Shown here: piece by piece, positions 9,206 through 17,334 of the stretch | Layout: each line of letters begins with the position of its first letter | How positions within the stretch are numbered: the first letter of the stretch is position 1 | Position numbers and translations under genes: made by a program | IMG/VR virus record: IMGVR_UViG_3300045976_000096 | Span: 1 to 64,000 of that record | Length of the DNA stretch: 64,000 nt | Source of the DNA: a virus | Reading direction: 5' to 3' (one strand) | Notes under the pieces: generated by a model | What the model was told of the DNA's origin: nothing | The model's input: only the letters and a program-made list of their open reading frames with translations | Databases searched by the model: none

Positions 9206-10155
9206 TGACCTCCATGTTTGGACGAAGGGTCCGCACTTCGCAGCCGCAACAGGCGCCGCAGATCGATTGGAGCAATCCGATCACTGCGGGCCTGTCCTTC
9301 GCATACGTGTGCGCGAACGAGGCGATGGGGTATGGCGAGGACGGCCGCAGCGTCATTCAGTATCAGAGATCCGACGGGACGGTCGTCGGCAAGCAGGTCA
9401 ATACGCAGTCAGGGACAGGCGTCCAGCCGCTCTTGAGTAACAACTATGCATTCACGACCATCAACCCGTCGATCAATACGAGCAATTACAGCTTGTTCGC
9501 TGTCGCCACGGCAAACTCGACGAGCGTAATTCAAAATGCGCTGGACGACGATGACGGCTCGTCGCGCAAGTTCCAGTTCCGGCTGGCGAATGGCGTTTGC
9601 GGCATCAGCACATTCAACAGCGGGGGATCGGGCACGGGCTTCTACGTCCCGACCGCGCTGACATTGACGGAGATGAACCGGGGCTTTACGTTCGGCGCAT
9701 CGGTCACGTCGAGCAGGGTGACTGTATTCCAGAACAGCCAAAGGTTCTCGGCCGCAGCATCCGGCGTGGTCGCGCCGAACAACAATTTCTGGGTCGGCGC
9801 GCGCAAGGGTGGTAATCAGGTCTGGCTGACCGGCGGCATCATGCTTGTCGCTGCGTGGAATCGAACACTGACCGACGCCGAACAGCTATCCCTCGCGGAC
9901 AACCCCTGGCAGTTGTTCATGCCTGGCTTGCGCCGAGTGTTTGTTCCTGGTGTCCAGGTAAGTACCCAGCGTGCCCTGATCATGATTGGGGGTCAGGTCC
10001 AACAGATCGTTGACGCACTTGTTGGTTCCAACCAAAAGCCATTGGTCATGTATCAAGGTTACATTCGCGAGCGAACAACAATCGAAGGCACGCCTCTGAT
10101 TCTGGAAAATGGACGATTGCGAACGCTAAATCCGAACGAGGCGCTTTTGATCTGA
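9205..10155 (+). CDS. Concanavalin/LamG-like tail protein
   Basis: 316 residues from ATG 9205, which overlaps the previous stop; an upstream TTG at 9163 would give a long overlap. The phrase AAWNRTLTDAEQLSLADNPW near residue 235 is the typical end of LamG/concanavalin-like jelly-roll domains in phage fibres. Such domains bind carbohydrate, so a receptor-binding or decoration role fits. The last ~60 residues form a separate small C-terminal element (QRALIMIGGQVQQIVDALV). Confidence 0.65.
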   Translation: MTSMFGRRVRTSQPQQAPQIDWSNPITAGLSFAYVCANEAMGYGEDGRSVIQYQRSDGTVVGKQVNTQSGTGVQPLLSNNYAFTTINPSINTSNYSLFAVATANSTSVIQNALDDDDGSSRKFQFRLANGVCGISTFNSGGSGTGFYVPTALTLTEMNRGFTFGASVTSSRVTVFQNSQRFSAAASGVVAPNNNFWVGARKGGNQVWLTGGIMLVAAWNRTLTDAEQLSLADNPWQLFMPGLRRVFVPGVQVSTQRALIMIGGQVQQIVDALVGSNQKPLVMYQGYIRERTTIEGTPLILENGRLRTLNPNEALLI

Positions 10156-10156
10156 A

Positions 10157-10206
10157 ATAAGTCAGCAGTTATTTAACAAGCCCAACCTGTTTTCTGCTAG
10201 AATCGC
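10157..10206 (+). promoter_or_regulatory. Variant operator site and promoter of the lysis cassette
   Basis: AGTCA at 10160-10164 lacks a good right half-site, but AAATAA (10156-10161) and TTATTT (10169-10174) form a perfect 6-bp dyad around it. A TAGAAT -10 box (10198-10203) lies 19 bases after TTAACA (10173-10178). Confidence 0.45.
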
Positions 10207-10243
10207 CGGCAAACATCTTTGCGAGCGAATGACAAAGGATGAT

Positions 10244-10600
10244 ATGGACCACAACCTTCATCAAGGATTTGCAATGCCCAATCAAGCCCTGTTCGATCAG
10301 CGCATGGATGCAATGTCGGATGAGTTGCGCGAAGTCCGCGCCGCCATTTCCGAAGTCGCGAAGGCGCTGAACAAACTTTCCGTTCTCGAAGAACGCAACG
10401 TCGTCACCAACCAGGCCATCGAAAAGATCGCCCAGCGCCAGGACCGGCTGGAGGAAAAACTGGGCGCCGTGATTCTCGATCACGCCAAGTTCGAGGCCAA
10501 CATCTCTGGCATCTCGTCGACCATGAAAGTGATGTGGGCCGCCTTCGGCACCGGCGTCATCTACATCGGCGGCCAGGTGATCCAGCACTTCTCGCAATGA
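10244..10600 (+). CDS. Small coiled-coil membrane protein of the lysis cassette (XhlA-like)
   Basis: About 118 residues. The middle is a heptad-rich coiled coil with many Glu, Lys and Leu (e.g. ISEVAKALNKLSVLEERN), and the C-terminus is one hydrophobic segment (MWAAFGTGVIYIGGQVI). This layout matches XhlA/holin-accessory proteins that anchor in the inner membrane and assist lysis. ATGs at 10229, 10244 and 10274 are possible; the last two have AAGGA just upstream. Its stop overlaps the endolysin start. Confidence 0.6.
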   Translation: MDHNLHQGFAMPNQALFDQRMDAMSDELREVRAAISEVAKALNKLSVLEERNVVTNQAIEKIAQRQDRLEEKLGAVILDHAKFEANISGISSTMKVMWAAFGTGVIYIGGQVIQHFSQ

Positions 10601-11241
10601 AGCTCGACCTCGCCACACTCGCCCTGTGCGCGCCGCATGCCGGCACCCGCGCGGCGGTCTTCCTGCCGCACGTGAACCGGGCGCTCGACCTGGCCGAGGC
10701 CACCACATTCAACCGCGCCACGATGTTCCTGGCCACCGTGCTGCACGAGTGCGGCGACTTCGGCCAGCTCGAGGAAAACCTCAACTACGGCGCCGAAGGG
10801 CTGCTCAGGACGTGGCCATCGCGCTTCTCGGCTCAGTCAGCGGTGACGTACGCCCGCCAGCCCGAGAAGATCGCCAACAAGGTCTACGCGCTGCGCGGCG
10901 GCAACGGTGACGAGGCGTCCGGCGACGGCTGGCGCTTCCGCGGCTCGGGCGGCATCCAGCTGACCTTCAAGGCCAACCAGGCCGCTTGCGCCCGCTTCTT
11001 CGGCAAGAGCCTGGATGAAGTCGGCGCCTGGCTGCGCACTCCGGAAGGCGCCATGCTGTCGGCCGCCTGGTTCTGGAAGACCCGCGGCTGCAACGACTAC
11101 GCCGACCACGACGACTTCGACGGCGTGTGCGACATCGTCAACATTGGCCGCAAAACCACCGCGCAGGGCGACGCGATCGGCTACGTCAATCGTCTGATCC
11201 GCCTGCGTTCGATCAAATCCATCCTCAAGGACAAAGCATGA
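10597..11241 (+). CDS. Endolysin, glycoside hydrolase family 19 type
   Basis: 214 residues from ATG 10597 (ATGA overlap with the upstream gene). It carries the GH19 pattern: ATVLHECGDFGQLEENLNY with the catalytic Glu of HECG, then a second part GWRFRGSGGIQLTFKAN. GH19 phage endolysins cut the glycan strand of peptidoglycan. No signal peptide is visible, so release should depend on a holin, which fits the next gene. Confidence 0.85.
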   Translation: MKLDLATLALCAPHAGTRAAVFLPHVNRALDLAEATTFNRATMFLATVLHECGDFGQLEENLNYGAEGLLRTWPSRFSAQSAVTYARQPEKIANKVYALRGGNGDEASGDGWRFRGSGGIQLTFKANQAACARFFGKSLDEVGAWLRTPEGAMLSAAWFWKTRGCNDYADHDDFDGVCDIVNIGRKTTAQGDAIGYVNRLIRLRSIKSILKDKA

Positions 11242-11459
11242 AATTCATCGACAAACTGAAGGGCGCCTGGCGCTCCAAGACCGTCTGGTTCAATGGCGCC
11301 GCCATGCTCGCGCTGGCCTACTCCAACGAGATTCTCGGGCTGCTCCCGCAACTGCAACCGGTGCTCGGTACGGACCACTACCAGCGCACCCTGACGGTCG
11401 TCACGTTCGCCAACGTCGCGCTGCGCTTCGTCACCACCAACCCGCTGGAGGCGAAGTGA
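11238..11459 (+). CDS. Putative holin
   Basis: 73 residues, ATG overlapping the endolysin stop. Begins MKFIDKLKGAWRSKTVWFNG, a basic amphipathic start followed by two moderately hydrophobic stretches (AAMLALAYSNEILGLLP and TVVTFANVALRFVT), as in small two-TM phage holins next to GH19 enzymes. It would form inner-membrane lesions that release the endolysin. Identity rests on topology and place. Confidence 0.65.
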   Translation: MKFIDKLKGAWRSKTVWFNGAAMLALAYSNEILGLLPQLQPVLGTDHYQRTLTVVTFANVALRFVTTNPLEAK

Positions 11460-11917
11460 ATTTGACAGAAATCGGACGCAGCGCCATCGCATTGCTGCTG
11501 ATGATTTTGCTTGGATTCGCGGCGGGATGGATCGCCCACAACCCGGCGCGCCAGGAGGTCAAACAGCTGCAGGCCGAGCGTCGCACCACCAACGAGAATG
11601 TCGTCGAGGCCGTTCAGGCCAGCGTCAAAGTCGATGACGCCATCGCGGCCGACCAGGCCAGCATCAGCGACGTGCGCGCCAAGGTGGCCGCGCGTCTTTC
11701 CCAACCCGTCTATGCGAGCACCTGCCATGACCCTGACCTATACCTCCGACCCGAATCCACCGCCCAGCTGGCTGTTCACGATCCTGTTCCTGGTGGCGTT
11801 GCTGTGCTCGACGCTGGGACTGTCCGGCTGCTCAACGCCGCGCGCGCCGGGACCGAGCTTCGTGCCGCCGGCAGCGGCGATGGTCAAGAGCCGGCCGCTG
11901 CCGCTTCTATCCGTTGA
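11456..11917 (+). CDS. Inner-membrane spanin (Rz-like)
   Basis: 153 residues from a GTG that overlaps the holin stop. Residues ~8-27 form one N-terminal transmembrane anchor (AIALLLMILLGFAAGWIAH), followed by a periplasmic coiled-coil rich in Gln, Glu and Val. This is the i-spanin layout. The o-spanin gene begins inside it in another frame. Together they fuse inner and outer membranes in the last step of lysis. Confidence 0.8.
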   Translation: MNLTEIGRSAIALLLMILLGFAAGWIAHNPARQEVKQLQAERRTTNENVVEAVQASVKVDDAIAADQASISDVRAKVAARLSQPVYASTCHDPDLYLRPESTAQLAVHDPVPGGVAVLDAGTVRLLNAARAGTELRAAGSGDGQEPAAAASIR

Positions 11918-12071
11918 CCCTGCCGCGCCCGACGACGCGCCCACGCAGATCGACCTCAAGACCCTGGCCGACGACAGCCTGACGCTCACCGGCATGTACC
12001 GCGAGCTGGCACGCCGACACGACGCACTGGTCGACGCTGTCGACGCCTGGCTCAAGCAACAAGCCAAGTGA
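11727..12071 (+). CDS. Outer-membrane spanin lipoprotein (Rz1-like)
   Basis: 114 residues, starting within the Rz-like gene in a different frame and ending beyond it. A lipobox LSGC ends at Cys35, after a hydrophobic signal (LFTILFLVALLCSTLGL), followed by a Pro-rich stretch. These are the marks of Rz1 proteins. The N-terminus is longer than usual before the hydrophobic core; the ATG at 11727 is the only convincing start. Confidence 0.75.
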   Translation: MTLTYTSDPNPPPSWLFTILFLVALLCSTLGLSGCSTPRAPGPSFVPPAAAMVKSRPLPLLSVDPAAPDDAPTQIDLKTLADDSLTLTGMYRELARRHDALVDAVDAWLKQQAK

Positions 12072-12095
12072 AAAGCCGCCACGAGCGGCTTTTTC
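12071..12095 (+). terminator. Intrinsic terminator after the lysis cassette
   Basis: AAAAGCCGC and GCGGCTTTTT form a perfect stem with a 5-base loop and a run of T. It begins right after the Rz1 stop codon. Confidence 0.9.
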
Positions 12096-12106
12096 TTACT
12101 GTTTGT

Positions 12107-12130
12107 TCAGTCATCGCTGAGTTATAGTAG
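12107..12130 (+). promoter_or_regulatory. Class I operator-promoter (AGTCA-TCGC-TGAGT + TATAGT)
   Basis: Core 12109-12122, -10 box TATAGT at 12123-12128 directly after it. Short arms TACT and AGTA flank it. Drives the PhoH-like gene. Confidence 0.65.
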
Positions 12131-12158
12131 AGGCTCCTTCACCCACCAGGAAGCTTCA

Positions 12159-12917
12159 ATGCGCAACAAGAAATCCAACGCCCAATCCCGCCGCGACGCC
12201 AAGCGCACCGGGATGCACCCCGACCAGCAGTTCGCGGAATCCATGCCGCCGCCGACGCGCGTAAAGCCTTCCCCCTTCGAGCCAAAGAACGAACGTCAAC
12301 GCGCCTACGCCGGTGCCATGCGGCGCGTCGGGAACGTCGTCTTCGGGATGGGGCCGGCCGGCACCGGCAAGACCTACGTGGCGGGCTGCCTGGCTGCCGA
12401 AGCACTCGAAGCCCAGCGCGTGCAGCGCATCATCCTGACGCGCCCGGCGGTGGAAGCCGGCGGCGAGAACCTGGGCTTCCTGCCGGGCGAGAAGGAAGAA
12501 AAGTTCGACCCCTACTTTGATCCGTTCAGGGAAGTTTTGGAGGAACGCCTGGGCAAGTCGTTCGTGGCCTACCTGATCAAGGAAGGTCGGATCAAGTGCG
12601 AGCCGTTCGCCTACATGCGCGGCAAGACCTTCAAGGACGCCTTCGTGATCCTGGACGAGGCCCAGAACGCGACCACCGAGCAGTTCAAGCTGTTCCTGAC
12701 CCGCATGGGCGAGAATGCCACTGTCGTCATCAACGGCGACGAATCCCAGGCTGACATCAAGCGCTCCGGCCTGGTGGAAGCGGCCGCCCGCCTGCAGCAC
12801 ATCCCGAGCGTGAAAATCGTCGCGTTCCGCAAGGCCGACATCGTCCGTTCCGGCTTCGTGCAAGAGGTGGTGGAAGCGTTCGAGAACCGGGCGCCGCTGC
12901 CGCTGTCCCTGCATTAA
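12159..12917 (+). CDS. PhoH-like ATPase
   Basis: 252 residues. Walker A GPAGTGKT at residues 65-72, the family phrase LTRPAVEAGGENLGFLPG, and Walker B FVILDEAQN followed by TTEQFKLFLTRMG and VINGDESQ. PhoH proteins are P-loop NTPases linked to RNA handling; phages often carry them in early regions, but the phage role is not established. Start chosen for AGGAAG upstream. It is the first gene after the lysis terminator and has its own operator-promoter. Confidence 0.9.
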   Translation: MRNKKSNAQSRRDAKRTGMHPDQQFAESMPPPTRVKPSPFEPKNERQRAYAGAMRRVGNVVFGMGPAGTGKTYVAGCLAAEALEAQRVQRIILTRPAVEAGGENLGFLPGEKEEKFDPYFDPFREVLEERLGKSFVAYLIKEGRIKCEPFAYMRGKTFKDAFVILDEAQNATTEQFKLFLTRMGENATVVINGDESQADIKRSGLVEAAARLQHIPSVKIVAFRKADIVRSGFVQEVVEAFENRAPLPLSLH

Positions 12918-13044
12918 ACGCTGGAGCCGGCCCCTTGTTCCTTCTGGCGTGGGAGGCACTTGGGGCCGCGTCCAGACTTATCACTTCCACCCCATTTCTA
13001 TAAGTATTATCTATTATTAGGTAACTGCTTAAATACAAAATATT

Positions 13045-13770
13045 ATGCAAACCGAGGACAATCCCAAGCCGATCGAGCGCACCCACGGCGCCTTCTTCGG
13101 CAGCGAAATCGACCACTTCACCTGCGAAGCGCTGGCCATCGCGAAAATCGACCGCAAGCTCCTGGCGGTCGAAGGCTCGCTGTACAGCCGCAAGTGGTTC
13201 GACTACCGGCGCCTGCACCCGACGATGGCCACCTACCTGTTCGCCCATCATTACAATATTGCATACGGGCGTTTCATGGGCGAGGCGTTCGACCACAAGA
13301 AGCGCTTCATGGCGGCCTTCAAAGGCAAGGATGTCATGACCGCGCGCGAGGTGAAATCGTTCTGGAAGCTGCGCCAGAAGACCGACGACCTCGGCATCCG
13401 TTACGACTTCTTCTGCCGGCACGTCATGCAGTGGTGCATGATCAATGGCTGGCGCCAGCCACCGCGACCCGCGCATGCCGCCACCAACGACGACATGCTG
13501 GTGTGGATCATGAACCAGTGGGCCGAGGAGCAAAATGCCAAGATCCAGTGGGCCAAAGATCCGCACTTCGCGGCATCCAACTGGCGCGGCGCCAACGATC
13601 AGGTCGCGTACGAGGAATACCTGCTGGAGCAGATCAAATCCAAGCCCATGCCGCAGTACGCGTTGCATGCTGCGCTATATATCTATGACGCGCTGCGTAT
13701 TGAAACGGCAATTGGCAAGCTGCCCGCGTCGGCAGTGCAAGCCGCCATCGAATTTGAGCAGCGTAGATAA
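13045..13770 (+). CDS. Hypothetical protein, 241 residues
   Basis: No family recognised. The protein is rich in aromatic residues and His (FFGSEIDHFTCEALAIAK, YLFAHHYNIAYGRFMGEAF) and mostly helical. No membrane segment. The 60 bases before the ATG are AT-rich (TATTAT at 13005-13010 could be a -10) and hold no clear Shine-Dalgarno, unlike neighbouring genes. The upstream gap 12918-13044 contains no other gene. Confidence 0.6.
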   Translation: MQTEDNPKPIERTHGAFFGSEIDHFTCEALAIAKIDRKLLAVEGSLYSRKWFDYRRLHPTMATYLFAHHYNIAYGRFMGEAFDHKKRFMAAFKGKDVMTAREVKSFWKLRQKTDDLGIRYDFFCRHVMQWCMINGWRQPPRPAHAATNDDMLVWIMNQWAEEQNAKIQWAKDPHFAASNWRGANDQVAYEEYLLEQIKSKPMPQYALHAALYIYDALRIETAIGKLPASAVQAAIEFEQRR

Positions 13771-13790
13771 GTCATCGCTGAGATATAATG
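13768..13790 (+). promoter_or_regulatory. Class I operator-promoter (AGTCA-TCGC-TGAGA + TATAAT)
   Basis: Core 13770-13783 with consensus TATAAT at 13784-13789. It overlaps the stop codon of the previous gene and drives the Hfq-like/helicase operon. Confidence 0.7.
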
Positions 13791-13839
13791 ACGAGGTCAG
13801 CGCAAGACGCGCCCCAAACTCAACCAGGAGAAGTTCAAA

Positions 13840-14262
13840 ATGACAACCACCGATTCCATCCGCGCCGACCAGATCGCGGAGGCCCGCCGCCTTGCCGAGC
13901 AAGATACCGAAGTCGCCCGCCCGACCTTGCGCCTGCCGCCCGGCGCCGACCGCCGTCCCACCGCCCCCGGCAGCCGTACCGGGGCCGGTGCCCAAGCCAA
14001 GAAGACCCTGAAAGGTCACGAGGCGTTTCTGAAAGCGCTGGAAATGAACGACGCCCGCATCGAAGTCGAAAAGTGCGACGGCACGATCTATCGCGGCGTG
14101 TTGCGCCATACCGACAAGTTCACCCTGACGGTCAACGTCACCGAGGTTGGCAGCGTCGACGGCGCGAGCTTCATCGCCATCGAAGGGCGCGACCGTGTCA
14201 TCTTCAAGCACGACATCAGCGAATTCTCGGCCCTGACCGCCCGTAAAGTCGAGGCCCAATGA
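13840..14262 (+). CDS. Hfq/Sm-like RNA-binding protein candidate
   Basis: 140 residues. After a ~55-residue Pro/Arg-rich disordered start, residues 61-131 follow the bacterial Sm (Hfq) pattern: EAFLKALEMNDARIEV, then DGTIYRGVLRHTDKFTLTV, a longer loop, and IFKHDISEF, which matches the Hfq Sm2 signature (VYKHAIS). Hfq forms ring hexamers that bind A/U-rich RNA and pair small RNAs with mRNAs. Here the loop between the Sm motifs is about 15 residues longer than in typical Hfq. It sits in an operon with the replicative helicase, the ATG of which overlaps its stop. Confidence 0.6.
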   Translation: MTTTDSIRADQIAEARRLAEQDTEVARPTLRLPPGADRRPTAPGSRTGAGAQAKKTLKGHEAFLKALEMNDARIEVEKCDGTIYRGVLRHTDKFTLTVNVTEVGSVDGASFIAIEGRDRVIFKHDISEFSALTARKVEAQ

Positions 14263-15725
14263 TGACCGACGCAGCGCAAACGGCAGAAGAACAAGTCATC
14301 GCGCTTGTCGCCGGCGCGATGACGGGAGCCGGCCATGCCGCGCCACCGGCCACCGCGTCCGCGCCCGACGTGCTGTTTGGCGACGAGAAGTTCGAGTTCG
14401 ACGGCGAGTTCCAGACCAAGGTCGCGGTCCACGCGATGCGCAACCTGGACTTCCTGCGCAAGATCGCGCACCTGCTCAATCCTGGCTATTTCGAGAACGC
14501 GGGCGAGGCCGCGATGGTCAACATCGCCCTGCGCTACTACCGGCAGTACGGCACCGTACCGACCGTGCTGGCCGCGAAAGAATTCTTCGCCGACGACATC
14601 CGCAACAAGGTGATCCGCTCGGACATCAAGCCGGCCGCGATGGAGGCCTTCAAGCAATGCTTCCAGCCGGCCGCGGACCTGTCCGACGGCAGCTACATCG
14701 CCGAGCGCGTCGCCGAATTCGCCCGCCACCAGGCCATCAGCGCGAGCATCCTGCAGGCCGTCGAACTGCTCGGCAACAAGCAATTCGACAAGATCGCCAA
14801 GAGCGTCAAGGCCGCATGCGAGGTCGGCATCAACACCAACGGCGAGGAATACGACTACTACGAGCGCATCGAGGAGCGTACCAGCGAGCGCGCCGACCGC
14901 CTGGCCGGCAAGCTGCCGCCGACCGGGATCACCACCGGCCACCGCCTGATCGACGACCTGCTGTATCACAAGGGCTGGGGTCGCAAGGAACTGTCCGTGA
15001 TTCTGGGTGGCGCCAAGTCGGGCAAGACCACCTTCCTGATCAACGCGGCCAAAGCGGCCTCGTTGGCGGGCTTTAACGTGCTGTACGTCACCTGCGAGGT
15101 GGCGGCGCGCATCATTTCGGAACGTCTCGACGCGACCATGTCGGACACCGAAATCAAGAACCTGATGGCGAAGATGCACGACGTCGCCGGCAAGGTCAAG
15201 GCCATCATGCCACGCGCGGGCAAGATCAAGATCGCCGACTACCCGTCCGGCACGCTCACGCCCTCCATGCTGCGCGCGCTGATCGAATCGTACAAGTCGC
15301 CGCGCCTGCTGCCCGACGGCACCGTGCGCGACCCGATCCAGTTCGACATGATCGTCGTCGACTACGCCGACATCATGGCCCCGGATTTTCGCACGCAGGA
15401 CAGTATCGAGAACAGCAAGAGCATCTACCTGGCCCTGCGCGCCATCGCGCAAGAGGAAAACGTGGCGATGCTGTCGGCCACGCAGACCAACCGCGAAGGC
15501 ATGAAGTCGACCGTGGCGACGGCAACCCACGTCGCGGACGACATCAACAAGGTGCGCACGGTGGACATCATGATTTCGATCAATATCACGGACGAGGAAC
15601 GCGCGAACGGCGAAGCGCGTCTGTATTTCGCGGCATCGCGTAACCAAGCCGGCGGTTTCACCATCTTCATTAAGCAGGAGTTGGAGAAAATGAAATTCAT
15701 CGCCAGCATCATCAGGGTGGAGTAA
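14259..15725 (+). CDS. Replicative DNA helicase, DnaB-type
   Basis: 488 residues. The RecA-like motor domain begins near residue 210 (TGHRLIDDLLYHKGWG), with Walker A GGAKSGKT (Lys256) and Walker B MIVVDYADIM, then the sensor stretch LSATQTNREGMKS. The N-terminal ~200 residues would be the DnaB-like N-domain; there is no fused primase. Hexameric helicases of this type unwind the fork ahead of the polymerase. The primase is encoded separately at 16137. Confidence 0.88.
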   Translation: MMTDAAQTAEEQVIALVAGAMTGAGHAAPPATASAPDVLFGDEKFEFDGEFQTKVAVHAMRNLDFLRKIAHLLNPGYFENAGEAAMVNIALRYYRQYGTVPTVLAAKEFFADDIRNKVIRSDIKPAAMEAFKQCFQPAADLSDGSYIAERVAEFARHQAISASILQAVELLGNKQFDKIAKSVKAACEVGINTNGEEYDYYERIEERTSERADRLAGKLPPTGITTGHRLIDDLLYHKGWGRKELSVILGGAKSGKTTFLINAAKAASLAGFNVLYVTCEVAARIISERLDATMSDTEIKNLMAKMHDVAGKVKAIMPRAGKIKIADYPSGTLTPSMLRALIESYKSPRLLPDGTVRDPIQFDMIVVDYADIMAPDFRTQDSIENSKSIYLALRAIAQEENVAMLSATQTNREGMKSTVATATHVADDINKVRTVDIMISINITDEERANGEARLYFAASRNQAGGFTIFIKQELEKMKFIASIIRVE

Positions 15726-15727
15726 TC

Positions 15728-15847
15728 ATGCGACTGGAAGATTTTGAAATGGAGCACGGCATCAGGCGGCGCATGACGCGCAGCAAGCTGGCGAACTGCT
15801 GGATCAACTTCTGGCGCCGCGTGTGGCGCTGGGCATGCGAGAAATAA
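15728..15847 (+). CDS. Small basic Trp-rich protein, 39 residues
   Basis: Starts two bases after the helicase stop, behind GGTGGAG. The peptide is MRLEDFEMEHGIRRRM... and ends WRRVWRWACEK, with four Trp and seven Arg in the last 30 residues, so it may be an amphipathic peptide. No known function. Support comes from position and ribosome site only. Confidence 0.5.
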   Translation: MRLEDFEMEHGIRRRMTRSKLANCWINFWRRVWRWACEK

Positions 15848-15850
15848 AAC

Positions 15851-15961
15851 GTGGGCCGCGCGCTAAGTGTGGCCCGGAAGCTCGCGCGCTGGGTGTGCGG
15901 CCTTCTTCTTGAGGAGAAGCCGCACGTCAAGTACGACGAGCGTTACTGGAGAGGCCAATGA
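15851..15961 (+). CDS. Possible small protein, 36 residues
   Basis: A GTG-start frame (VGRALSVARKLARWVCGLL...) that fills the space exactly to the next ATG, overlapping it by four bases. It has a hydrophobic/basic N-terminal helix. No good ribosome site precedes it, so it may not be translated. Confidence 0.3.
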   Translation: MGRALSVARKLARWVCGLLLEEKPHVKYDERYWRGQ

Positions 15962-16140
15962 AGATCGACCCGAAAGAAGTATCCGCCAAGCTGCAGCTGG
16001 CCACGCTCGCCTCGTGCGGCTGCCTGACCAAGACGCCGGAAATCGCCTACCATGAACCGCACTGCCGCTACCGCGTGCTGACCGAGGCCAAGATCCTGAT
16101 CGACCTGGCCTACAATACGCCGACCCAGGAGGTGGCATGA
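15958..16140 (+). CDS. Hypothetical protein, 60 residues
   Basis: Helical small protein with three Cys and several His (LASCGCLTKTPEIAYHEPHC), which might bind a metal. ATG follows GGAG by 5 bases, and the stop overlaps the primase start. No family recognised. Confidence 0.6.
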   Translation: MKIDPKEVSAKLQLATLASCGCLTKTPEIAYHEPHCRYRVLTEAKILIDLAYNTPTQEVA

Positions 16141-17240
16141 GTCATCACGCCAGCTACGGCCGCGACGAGGAATTGCAGGAGGCGATCGACGCCATCGACA
16201 TCGAGGCGTGGCTCGACCAGGAGGGTATCCGCTACCGCAACACGCGCGGCGCGCGCGGCCCGCAGCTGAATGTCCAGACCTGCCCGTGCTGTGGCAATTC
16301 CAACTACAAGGTCTACCTGTCAGCCGAAACCGGTCTCGGGAACTGCTTCCACGGTGACTGCGAAACGAAGTTCAACCGCTGGAAGTTCATCAGCGCCTAT
16401 CTCGGCTTGCCGGCGCGCGACGTCATCGAGCACATCAAGGCCTTCGCGCGCGAGCAGGGCTGGCGCCCGCCCAGGAAACGCGCGATCGCCGTCAACAACC
16501 GCGGCCCGCTCACGCTGCCCGAGTCGTTCGCGCTGCCGCATCAGGGTCGCAACCTGCGCTACCTGGACAACCGCGGCATCAACGGCGACATCGCCGCGTA
16601 TTTCGAGCTTCGCTACTCGCACCGCGGCCACTTCGACTACCTGAGCGAGGATGGCGACCCGATGCGCCAGGACTACAGCAGCCGCATCATCATTCCGATC
16701 TACGATCTGGAAGGCGAACTGGTGTCGTTTCAGGGCAGGGACATCACCGGCACGGCCGACAAGAAGTACTTGTTCCCGCCCGGCTTCGCCTCCACCGGCA
16801 GCCACCTGTACAACGGCTACAACGCCATCGGCGTCGAGCACCTGGCCATCGGCGAAGGCGTGTTCGACGTGGCTGCCATCAAGGTCGCGTTCGACGCCGA
16901 AGTCACGCTGCGCGACGTGGTGCCGATCGGCTCGTTCGGCAAGCACCTGTCCTCGGGTGACGAGAACAGCCAGCTGGCCAAGCTCACCCAGCTCAAAGAC
17001 AAGGGCTTGAGGATCGTCACCTTCATGTGGGACGGCGAGAAGCAGGCGATCAAGGACGCGGTCAAGGCCGCGCAGCTGGTCGCCAGCGTCGGCATCACCG
17101 CGCGCGTGGCCCTGCTGCCGAAGGGGAAAGATCCGAATGAATGCGCGCCACAGCAGGTCAGGGATGCGTTCTGGAAGGCGGTGCCGATCAACAGCGCGGC
17201 CGCCACGCGGCTCATGCTGATTGCCGAGCGCGATTATTAG
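16137..17240 (+). CDS. DNA primase (zinc-binding and TOPRIM domains)
   Basis: 367 residues. A zinc-binding start with Cys49, Cys52, Cys70, His72 and Cys75 (CPCCGNSNYK...NCFHGDC) is followed by a DnaG-like catalytic core. The TOPRIM motifs are LAIGEGVFDVAAI near residue 236 and FMWDGEKQ near residue 298, then LPKGKDPNE. It makes RNA primers for the phage fork. No helicase domain is attached; the partner helicase is the DnaB-type gene 400 bases upstream. Confidence 0.88.
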   Translation: MSHHASYGRDEELQEAIDAIDIEAWLDQEGIRYRNTRGARGPQLNVQTCPCCGNSNYKVYLSAETGLGNCFHGDCETKFNRWKFISAYLGLPARDVIEHIKAFAREQGWRPPRKRAIAVNNRGPLTLPESFALPHQGRNLRYLDNRGINGDIAAYFELRYSHRGHFDYLSEDGDPMRQDYSSRIIIPIYDLEGELVSFQGRDITGTADKKYLFPPGFASTGSHLYNGYNAIGVEHLAIGEGVFDVAAIKVAFDAEVTLRDVVPIGSFGKHLSSGDENSQLAKLTQLKDKGLRIVTFMWDGEKQAIKDAVKAAQLVASVGITARVALLPKGKDPNECAPQQVRDAFWKAVPINSAAATRLMLIAERDY

Positions 17241-17244
17241 GATT

Positions 17245-17300
17245 GCTCGCTGGATCAGTCACGAATGAGTGGTCGATCCTGACGAGCGACGGTATCATAA
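17245..17300 (+). promoter_or_regulatory. Class II operator-promoter (core abutting -35)
   Basis: Core AGTCA-CGAA-TGAGT at 17257-17270. TGGTCG (17270-17275) and TATCAT (17293-17298) lie 17 bases apart. The outer arms GGATC/GATCC and GCTCG/CGAGC are complementary. Confidence 0.6.
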
Positions 17301-17309
17301 GCAACATCA

Positions 17310-17324
17310 GCGCGACGTGCGCGA
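17310..17324 (+). promoter_or_regulatory. 5' leader stem-loop of the WGR-like gene
   Basis: CGCG-ACGTG-CGCG can form a small hairpin about 12 bases after the -10 box and before the Shine-Dalgarno. Similar hairpins occur in the leaders at 50533, 51429 and 63739. Confidence 0.45.
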
Positions 17325-17334
17325 GGGAACGAAT

